From positions 310,001-374,000 of the forward strand of contig JAGTXZ010000003.1 in assembly GCA_018398575.1 (NCBI GenBank): a stretch of DNA of 64,000 bases. Direction: 5' to 3'. Source of the stretch: Ampelomyces quisqualis (taxonomy: Eukaryota; Ascomycota; Dothideomycetes; Pleosporales; Phaeosphaeriaceae). The notes under the pieces were generated by a model that saw nothing but the letters and a program-made list of their open reading frames with translations, did not search any database and was not told the DNA's origin. Of the stretch, positions 55,367 through 64,000 are shown piece after piece (positions within the stretch are counted from its first letter, which is position 1; each line of letters starts with the position of its first letter). The translations under genes and the position numbers were made by a program.

Positions 55367-57989
55367 GAGAGCCATGGCTCTCGGCCCCACGATGAACGTT
55401 GGTTCTCCGAACCGTTCTTCGACGAGCAAGTAATGTGCTGGTGATGCACGTTACGGCATCGCACTGGCCTCCATTCCCTGCTATTGTCACGGCTCCCCAT
55501 CGTTCCTCTCGTTCTTCGACTGTCTACCGTCATTCATACTCGGACAGTATGCATCGTGCGGGCCGGACACAGGCTTGGCGTTTTGTCATCTTTCTCCATT
55601 GCGCCTGGTGTTTCTTTTCCTTTGCGCAAAACAATACCCAGGGTCATACATCGGGGCCCATAACGGGCAGGCATCACCGGTTAAAAGGCGTCTTCGGAAT
55701 ATTTTCCCATTCTATCCACTGTATTCGGGTGGCTGGCTCGTTCATTCTCTACTTGATTTCATTGACGTTAAGGCATCGACAGGTCATCAGCCTCACATCA
55801 ATCCAACACATTACAACCCCCAAGAACAAACACTGTGAAACCCTACGCGACCCTGCCGAGCTCACGGCCGTGCTGAAGACTAACACTGCCTGCTACACAG
55901 CCTGGCGCCACGAACCAAGAAAACCCAAACGTCTCGACTTCCAGATCCTCATATTCCATGGATCCTCATATCTCATGCTGTAGGAAACTTTCCACTTACC
56001 CACGCATCTCAAACATGCTAAACCAAACCGCCTCTCCAAACATTCCGAGTCTGGCTTTGGCCAAGTCGGGACCCATACTAATGAATTTCCCGAATAAGCT
56101 TTATCCCTTGGGAGCCCCCCCCCCCCCCCGGCTAACCCCATTTCCCCACTACCTACACATCGCTCACCCAGTCACATGCACAGCGCTCGCGTCTCGCATT
56201 CGAGTGGTAGAATATCCTCGCGCTACGTTTTGTCGCGAAACATGCAACCCGTCACTTGTTGGCCCTGCCGTTTCACGCACCAAAGTTTGTTGTGGACGGT
56301 TGATGCCGTGATGGCCGGGGGTTTGGTTCTCTGCTGGGATCGGATGGTGTGTGTCCGAGGAGTGGGGTATGGGATGCTTGGTTATCCTTGGGGCAGGCTT
56401 GGGTGAAACATGTGACATTTTGACGTTCAGGGCTGGGCTGGTTTGTGCTGGGATGGTTTGGGGGGGGGACGGTTTCTTGGCACAAAGTGTGTACGGAGTG
56501 TACATTGTTTGAGCGGGTGGATTGGGTCGGGGATTAGGGATGTGGGTGTTTTTTTATGGGGGGAGAGCGTGTGTTTGATGACGATGGATGTGGTTGTGTT
56601 GTGCACAAGTATGCGGAGTACCGTTCCTCCCTTGTTTCGATCAGGCGTGACAACGCATCTACAGTCTACTCCGTACATACATTGCGGTACCCCGTCCGAC
56701 GCACATCATGATCGCCCTGTTGGTCATCACTCTGGGATGGGAAATTACACAATATGTAAGTTAAGGGGTGGTGTAGTTCAAGCGAGAACATCAACGCACG
56801 GGGCAATGATCAGGGACAAGGACATGGTCACATGAGCCATGTGTCATTTCTCACTTTGAGGCTGAGGGGTTCGTCGTGGAGCTTGCTGATTGGGTGAGTT
56901 TGGTACCTACATGTTTCATAAGTGGCAAATGAAGATGTGTTTGTATGAACATTCAGCATGCACTTTGGTCCTTGATGAAGATCATTTGATCCAGGCCTAT
57001 ATGATGATCATCCGGTTTATCATGTTTCGTACCACAGAGAAATAAACAGTCGATGATGCAAGTAACAACGCCCCCCGAACGGGTCTTCCCGTGCTTTCTG
57101 CTTTTTGTCTCATGGTACGGAACACATCACTCAACCTCGGCTTCGTCACTAAGCACAAACGCCTTTCGTCATTATAACTTCCGGAGCCCAGATACTGGTA
57201 CGCATGATGAAAGCGCGAAATGTATGGTGCGGAAATCGATACTGCGGAATTCTGGTTCGCTAAAAGCAAAACGCTCCGCTCCGCATCGTACCGGAACCGT
57301 ACCACCATCTAGATCGTCAAACGCTGGGATTTGTCTCGAGATTTGCGTAGCAAGAGTGGTACGGAGCGCGCAAGAGTCTTGGCTGATGATTAACAGTGGA
57401 CCTGCTCGTACATTTGATTTGTACGATGGAATGGTTCGCATCGGTCTGGATGGTAGGTAGGTGGTCGTAGTGAGAGGGGTAGATGAGATGTGTCCACAGG
57501 TCCGTGAGTTAATCGCGTCAAGTGATCGTTTACAGGCAGGCAAAGTCATGATGCCATCGTCCCGAGCCTTCCCCGGTATGTGCGATGGTTGCATTACGTC
57601 GTAGGTTGCAACTCTAAGGCACCCGACGCAGACCCGCTGAGGTTCACGATGGCCGTTGGGCAGCAGTCGTTGGACTATCGATGAGCCTAGATCGTGCTAA
57701 ATGCTGCAGCGTACCAGACCTTGTCTTGGGAGCAATGATTGGTGATCGCCACGGGTGGTGTGTGAGTTGGTAACATCCGAGTCGAGGTTCCCTTCACCGC
57801 TTCTTGATGTGAAAGGTTACGCGTACGCGAGACACGGCGCGTCAGATGAGTGTGGTGATGCGGACACGGCAGTTCATACAGCAGGTCTCGAAGCAGAAAG
57901 AAATCTGGAGTGGCAGTACAATATGAAGAATAGGTGTGCGTGTGGGGGTATCTTGCCAAACGCCAAAACGATGCAAAAATCTATCAACA
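55367..57989. other. Gene-poor region with homopolymer tracts
   Basis: 2.6 kb without a supported gene. It contains a C15 run at 56115-56129 and a G9 run near 56461. Homeobox 3' untranslated sequence probably occupies the first several hundred bases. Confidence 0.5.
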
Positions 57990-59205
57990 TCATCGACGGC
58001 CTTCTAAAAGCGCTAGTTCCGCACCTGTATCTCTTTGGTACTTTGCGGCCATGTCGTAGACAACTTCTCCCCATCTGAATTCACCACTCTGGCTTCTTTC
58101 CTTGCATGGACTGTTCCTTAGTGGAAGAAACCAGTCGATGATCGTGTTGCCCATGGTATCTTTCCATCCTTCCATGAGTGTTGCGGACCATGGGTGCTGG
58201 AAGGGCTTGGTCTGCATAACGACGAAAGTGCGATCATTGTAACGCTGAACGATACGCAGCACAGGCCAGTCATCATCTGCCTCCGTTTGCTTGTTGTCGT
58301 AGTTCGTGGACCGCGTCGGTGGTGTGGGAGATGCGGGTAGTGACGCTTGCTGATTCGGCATCTTAGTGATCAGGAATGCTATGTTTGTGATCCCACCCCT
58401 TTGGATCGCCTCGACCGACGTGTAGTTGATAGCGAGGTTGTAGCCAGTCATGCAGGTCATGGTGGAGGTGAATATGCAGAAGAGAACTCCTACGACCAGT
58501 GCCCCAATCCACGTCCCAGGACGACTGCCAATCTTGTGCGATGTTAGCTGCGTGGTTTGAATGCACGCATAGGAGACTTACTTTCGAGGCATTCTCAGCT
58601 AGAAAAATGGCTACGACCAGCCACAGATATGTTGTATACAGCGCTGCATAGAAGACAAACTGCATAAAATACTTATGCGTAGTTTCTGCAATAACCCCAC
58701 CAGCCCACGGGCAGTAGTGATCCATCTTCCTGACACAGCGGCCAAGCTCTTTGCAGTGATGTGTGCGGTCCGGCTTGAAGACACGACACTTCTCGCAGAA
58801 CAGTGGGACGCCCTCGTAATCGCAAACATATGCATCGCACCGCTCGATAGCCGAGGGGTCAGCATCCCTCTTCTCTGTTGTGGAAGAATTTGATGGCTGC
58901 AATTCGTCTGGTCTCGTCCATATCACCTGTAACAGGCGCAACCATGGAACCAGAAGCATAAGGAGCAGTATCGCGTAGACTACGATGAGGGCGATACCGG
59001 TCGACTGTCGAAGCGGGAGGCGGTCGTCGGAAGGGCTGATCAGATACTGAAAGCATATTTTGTAGCAAAGAACCCAAGTCACATAACCTATGGCTCCAAA
59101 CTCCAGCAATGGCATCACAACGGACGTTGCCATACCAATGCGCTGCTCCGCCGTCGTGTGGTTACGCGCATGCTCATGCTGCGAGCCTACAGCAACAGGC
59201 GCCAT
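57990..59205 (-). CDS. PFA5: Palmitoyltransferase, PFA5-like (zf-DHHC family, DHYC variant)
   Basis: Two exons, 58582-59205 and 57990-58532, with a 49-nt intron; 388 residues. Two N-terminal helices precede the Cys-rich domain: CEKCRVFKPDRTHHCKELGR, then VRKMDHYCPWAGGVI. The catalytic tetrapeptide is D-H-Y-C instead of D-H-H-C, a variant known in some fungal enzymes such as Akr1. Two more helices follow (FVFYAALYTTYLWLVVAIFL; LVVGVLFCIFTSTMTCMTGY) and a hydrophilic tail. S-acylates cysteines of membrane proteins, at Golgi or plasma membrane. Assignment to PFA5 is by overall resemblance (E-T-x-x-K-Y-F after the core). Confidence 0.85.
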
Positions 59206-61785
59206 TACAAGGGGTGAAAGCGCAAAATGCGCCTCACAGTGAGGTTGGGAAGGGTGCGGTCAAGACGAGACGTCTGCCAGGGCAGTGCACTTTGACGAGA
59301 CGACGCGGCAGCCGGGCGCCGAACGTGCCAAGGCCGCCAATCATGGGGTCACAATTCACGATCGACGTCACTACCATCGGCAAAAACGCGTCCAACAACA
59401 ATCCATCATGAGCTACCCGTCTGGGACATTTGTTGTGCTTCAGCACTGTCGGTAAACCTCACACTGAGCGATTGTGCCAAAAGCTTCACCCACATTATAT
59501 CAAATGTCAACCACATTGAGCCAAGAACAACTCCTCCATGACTAAGCACATGTACGCAACGGCTTGACCCCGCAATCATCATGTCCACGTACCTCTTCAG
59601 CCTTCCTTGACGGACCAGGTATCTCTCCGCTTCTATTTGTCAACTGTATTGATACGAATACCACGAGATGCATCGAGCGTCATCTATACTCGTGCTACCA
59701 CTGCCACCACAAAACCGCCCTCAGTGTGATCACAAGGAGGATTCTACCGCCGGATCTAAACCCTCTTCGTGCCTCCGGTGAAAGCCTTTCCTTCAGCCTT
59801 GTGCAGAGCCGCATCGTGTCAAAGTCGGACAAACCAGCGCCTTGTCTTGCGGCCCCATAGCGCCCCTTCATTTTCTAATTACAGATCACATTCACGTATT
59901 ACGCCTACATGGCGGCTGCAGAGGGCCGTGAAATGGGCCTCGTAAAAGCAAGACAAGGCAAGACATTGTTGAGGCTCAACGGCCTTATGTATATATAACG
60001 CTGCGTTGGGGGCAGTGATCACTCAAGAAGTGTCAGACCGTTGTTGCGCAGAGCGTCAGGGTTGACAAACAAACCTGCTTCTATAATTATGCCTTATGCT
60101 AAAGATTTCTGAGCCTTGCGTTCTACGTACACCGGTAAGTTATCTCGCCAGCCAGGGCTGCCTCATCTAACCAAGAATAGATCCCCAAGTCGCGGCTCCC
60201 CCATTGCATGGCCTTCACTTACAAACCAAGGTGTGTATTCGGTCTGCCAACAGTAGGTGGTACTTCGGAAACCCACGCTGGATGCTGGAAGCTGAAGCCG
60301 GCGTCACTGTTAGGCGTACACCGGTGGCCATCATGGACGGCAGAGGAGCTCCAATCAATAGTGAATCAGAGCGAGGACGCTATAGCCACAATCTCTGGAC
60401 TGCAGTTCTTGTTAGACATTCATCTGTTACACACGTGTGAAAGGACTGGTGGCAGCACAAGACTTTGGTCTGATCATGGGCCTTACGGGTTGATTGCCCC
60501 GAAACATCGTAGCTTGACATGCGCTGCCAGGCACCGCAGACGTCTCAAAAATCCAATTGGTCACGGTGATAATGCACACCCCCACGTGTGTTCGGGCGGC
60601 TACCTTCTGCGACCCAGCCAAACAAAAGTCACAGAGCTCGATTTGTCCACATAGTCTGGTCGTCTTATCAAGAATTCTCGCTCTTCACTTTGCTAAAGGC
60701 TTGCAAAAAGACACAATGCTCTAGTCTTGGACTTTCACTAAGAGGCGATTTAGTGGCAGTGTCTGAGCCGAAACGCTCCGTGGAGCCTTTGAAGCATTAG
60801 CTCGGGCCAGCTCTTCTGCATTCCAGCTTTCCACCAAAGGATGACGTCTCATCATTGTGGCCTGGTTTACTACTTAGGCAAATGAGGCAAAAGATGGCAT
60901 TCCCTGAATCATTGACACACACAGAAGACACGCGAAGGGTAGACGCAAGTACTAGATTGTTTTCACGTTCAACGTGCCGAAGGTTTTCTGGACTGTAGTC
61001 GGGATTATGCCGTTCCACTTCCGCCAGTAATCTTGACCAAGTAGCCCGTCTCACGGTGGTGGAAGAGCCTGGATTACTGGCGCAACCATACAGGATCTCT
61101 GATAACACGCTACTTCTGTCAGGTACTGAATAGACGCCATCTATTACAGTGGGTCTCGGCTGGCCACTCGTCGCCGCGATCTAGCCCTATCACCATCACA
61201 AATTTCACGTGTCACGTGTGCATGATCACCCAATTCATGACGGCCGCTTGGTGGCTCTGGCGTCCAAGGGTCCCTGAGCCCTACAGCCTAGGATGTATTA
61301 TTGAACACCTTAGACATAATTTTCCTGTCTTGCTGCCCAAAGATGGTGTTATTCCCAGTCGACGCCATGACCTGTCTCAGTGATCCTCTTCCCGGAACTG
61401 AATACCTGGAGCGAAAAGGGGGCGAACAACCATCGCTCGCAAAACGTGTGTACATCTTGAGAGGTATAAACTTATTTGAATTTCATCTTTCACCTTCATG
61501 TCACATCCATTTGTTGTGCAGTTCAATCCAGTCGCAGATTATTTCTCCAAAATCTCCCAACTCAGCAGTCAGATCTTTAAGCCTTCTTTCGAAATTACGG
61601 GTCCGAGAGCACGGCATAAAACCACCTCAACCTTAAGATTCGGCTCAGCACACCTGTCAAGGCTCTGTCAAATTTTGAGTACTCTGTATTCTACCTCGAG
61701 TCTCGACCTCCCGCATTAGTTCCGGTGGCAAACAATCATCTCAATTCACTTCACTGTCGCGCAAGTTCCGGAAGCCTGTTTGAGG
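59206..61785. other. Gene-poor region
   Basis: 2.6 kb with no gene I can support. A 148-codon frame at 60208-60654 and others overlap on both strands without family resemblance. Confidence 0.45.
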
Positions 61786-61920
61786 ATGTCAGATACAAAG
61801 CCAGTAGTTGTGTGGTATTGTTCTGAGTGCCGCGATGGCCCAACGTTGGACTGGCAAGTCTCTTGCCCGGCCTGTGGTCACCCAAAGTGCCCCCAATGCC
61901 ATCGCGAAACAAAGAAATGA
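61786..61920 (+). CDS. Small zinc-ribbon-like protein, 44 residues
   Basis: A short complete frame ATG to TGA. It contains V-W-Y-C-S-E-C-R-D-G near the N-terminus, then S-C-P-A-C-G-H-P-K-C-P-Q-C and a basic end. Four CxxC-type pairs or near pairs would bind one or two zinc ions. The pattern (YC-x-EC-x-DG ... C-x2-C-x-H-x-KC-x2-C) is repeated in the protein starting at 63402, so the two are related. It might be a short functional gene or the surviving first module of a longer one. No function known; fungal proteins with this Cys pattern are common and uncharacterised. Confidence 0.6.
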   Translation: MSDTKPVVVWYCSECRDGPTLDWQVSCPACGHPKCPQCHRETKK

Positions 61921-63401
61921 TCGATTGGACCACGCAGGCCTGCGTTGGTTCTTCCGGAACTGGAGATTCTGCCCATCTTGCCGATGAAGAGCATGGTACA
62001 TCATGGCTTACTAGCGCCAAAATTCTTTCCCGCGTTCTCCCATTGCACGCACCACCGTGCGCGAAACTGCGCAAGCCTCAACTGTCCTTCTGGGCTTTCC
62101 TCAAGTGATAGAAGCTAGGGGTGGAAGTTTTGGAGATTCCGAAGAATTTGTTTTCAAATTCGTTCTCGCCCTCAATGTCCCACACATGTTGTGGTCGCGG
62201 CTGCTCTTCTTGGCGTTACAACAAAGTCTATTTGTTGTTGCTGCACGATAGACACTTCTCCACGATCACGTGTAGGTACTTCCCATTTCCCAGCTCCCAT
62301 CTTTTGGACCTCTTTGTTTTAGGATCAGTACATATATACGCTACTCTCTTCATTTCATCTTTTCCATCGATACTTTCACTGTGACACTTTCGCCTTACAA
62401 CCCATGCGATGTCAAATGCAGATCAAGATCTTCGAAGGGGTTTTAGCTTTATCATCCTAACGACATATAGGCTGGGATAGATATCCTCCGCAGAGTAGTT
62501 GCGTATGCATGCAGGTACATCTCTTCAATCACTTGATCTGGGAAATGGGTGCGAGTTGGTGTGGCGCACTGAAACGCATCTGCACAGCGCCCATCTACTT
62601 GCTGGTACTCAACTGGACAGATACAAGAGTTTCAAATCAACTGGCAGGAAAAGAACCACGAGTGCGGTGTGAGCCCCTTGAAAACAAGGCAAAAAGGCAA
62701 ACATTGACAGGAGGACTCTTAGTGCTAGGCCGGAATCAGGACCAGAACGAAGGACGTAAGGCACATCTGTACTGAGGCTTGTAAAGTCGATCGCCTTGCT
62801 CTGTGCCACAGGATCGACCTAATACCCAAATGTGTTTTGTACCTGGCTGCCCGTGGGATCCTCCGATGTCCTAATTACAACCCAACGCCAGTCCACCAAA
62901 CGTCCCTCGGTCCCCACTTCCCGCACTACAAAATTTGCATACGAGCATCACAGTCATACCTCAGCTGCCATGGGGCAGTCTCAGGTCTATCAGGAGATGC
63001 GCGGTTGCTCCGTTCGCCGGTAATTGCTAGGCCGCCGCGAGGAAGTGATGCTGCTGTCCACGATACAGTGTAAGATAAGCCTGGATGCCTGGACACATTA
63101 TGCTGTTTAGACTCACCGAGTCGAGATGAGGAGGGGTGGAGGGGCGAACAATGGCTAGTGGAGCAGAGAATGAGAGTCATAGCATCAGCAAGAGGGCTGT
63201 TCAGCGTCCTTCACTAACTGTCCGCAGTCGGTGTTTGAGATATAAGATCTTTCGGTTCCTGGCCCTTTCAGAAACCAGAACCGCACAAAACATATGTGGG
63301 CTTCATCAAAGCTCACCTGATAACACTATCCCCGCTACCCTTCACAGCAATTTCCTGACGCGCAGAAATCTCATTTAGTGAAGCACTTCTCCTCAACTAC
63401 C
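61921..63401. other. Intergenic
   Basis: 1.5 kb between the two zinc-binding proteins. Nothing recognised on either strand. Confidence 0.5.
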
Positions 63402-64000
63402 ATGTCCAATTATTGGTATTGTTGTAAGTCTGGTACATACATGACCGTGGTGATCAAGACTAATCGCCACCTCAGGCGAATGCAAGGACGGAGGCCATGG
63501 ATTCGGAACTTCAGCTTGTACCAACTGCTATCATTTAAAATGTGGCGGTTGCACAACCGAATACAGCAAGGACACCGCCCATGATCTTGCGAACATCTCG
63601 CAATCAACTTTGTCTGTCCCCGCCGCTACCATCATCACAATCAACGCACTAGATGCTCTCGCACACTCGCATCCGCTCCGCCACTCGCTTGTCTTGACAC
63701 ATTCCCATCCAGTCAACACTACCATCATCGGCAACATCAACCCCTACGGCGACGAAGCACCCAACGATGGTAGTAAACAGTACCGCTGGATATGCCACGA
63801 GTGTGGAGGAGATAACAGCTACGAATATAGCAAGCAGTGCACCAGCGGCGACTGCCATCACGAGTTGAAAGGGTGCGATCAGTGTGATGTTTATGTTATC
63901 GAGGACTACGCAGCAAAGGTTGGGGTGACGAACGCAATGCATAACCAGGACAAGGGTACGTCTACAGTTACTTGTATAACACAGCACTGAAAACTCTCAG
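63402..64000 (+). CDS. Two-module Cys-rich zinc-binding protein, partial at window end
   Basis: Exon 1 is 63402-63423, intron 63424-63475 (GTAAGT...CTCAG), exon 2 63476-63955; a second intron with donor GTACGT runs 63956-64000 and its CTCAG acceptor is the last five bases of the window. At least 167 residues. First module: N-Y-W-Y-C/C-E-C-K-D-G, then ACTNCYHLKCGGC. Second module: WICHECGGDNSYEYSKQCTS, then DCHHELKGCDQC. Between them lies a Thr/His/Leu-rich linker. The modules resemble the 44-residue protein at 61786. Function unknown; likely two zinc ribbons. Confidence 0.75.

Noticed and set aside
60208..60654. 148-codon plus-strand frame
   Set aside because: No recognisable motif; overlaps other equally long frames; nothing to support it.

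Overview
The window looks like chromosomal DNA of a filamentous ascomycete, most likely a dothideomycete of the Pleosporales type. The evidence is short GT-AG introns of about 45-70 nt with CTNAC-like branch sites, GC-balanced genes, fungal-specific families (SHO1, septin CDC11, RO10, PFA5, GH76, PROPPIN) and a very AT-rich, TpA-rich repeat block mutated as in repeat-induced point mutation (RIP). Species assignment is inference. No tRNA, rRNA, CRISPR or bacterial-type operon was seen.

Layout. 0.3-1.9 kb: peroxisomal/mitochondrial carrier with a long amphipathic tail. 2.7-3.0 kb: a small unassigned ORF. 3.15-13.59 kb: one nested transposon block. An outer TIR element (46-bp perfect inverted repeats, ATT target duplication, decayed PIF/Harbinger-like DDE transposase) carries an inserted Ty3/gypsy chromodomain retrotransposon (299-bp LTRs, ACTAA duplication). 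Both interiors are full of RIP-type stops while the outer ends are not. 13.7-14.9 kb: a broken membrane-protein gene beside the transposon. 15.5-17.1 kb: an F-box/2EXR-like gene with a premature stop.

17-32.5 kb: glutathione S-transferase, BAX-inhibitor-1 family protein, ceramide synthase, PROPPIN (Hsv2/Atg18 type), septin CDC11, a long quiet stretch, then a PQ-loop membrane protein whose 5' end is cut into tiny exons (one apparently a single nucleotide), and a tyrosine phosphatase. 33.7-48.2 kb: SHO1 osmosensor, RO10, vacuolar amino-acid transporter, mitochondrial ribosomal protein bS16m, NAD(P)H-hydrate epimerase, methylcrotonyl-CoA carboxylase beta, GH76 cell-wall mannosidase, a MYND-finger protein and its decayed tandem copy. 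48-64 kb is gene-poor: a TALE homeobox regulator with a very long upstream region, palmitoyltransferase PFA5, and two related small zinc-binding proteins, the second running off the window end.

Most genes are unrelated housekeeping or signalling functions and do not form a cluster. Loose themes are membrane and lipid biology (ceramide synthase, PROPPIN, palmitoyltransferase, transporters), cell-wall and osmotic sensing (SHO1, GH76), and polarity/cytoskeleton (septin, RO10). The most unusual items are the nested transposon with unmutated ends, an accessory ORF antisense to the retrotransposon polyprotein, and the microexon-rich PQ-loop gene. Exon boundaries were deduced by reading splice signals and reading-frame continuity by eye; none is backed by transcripts.
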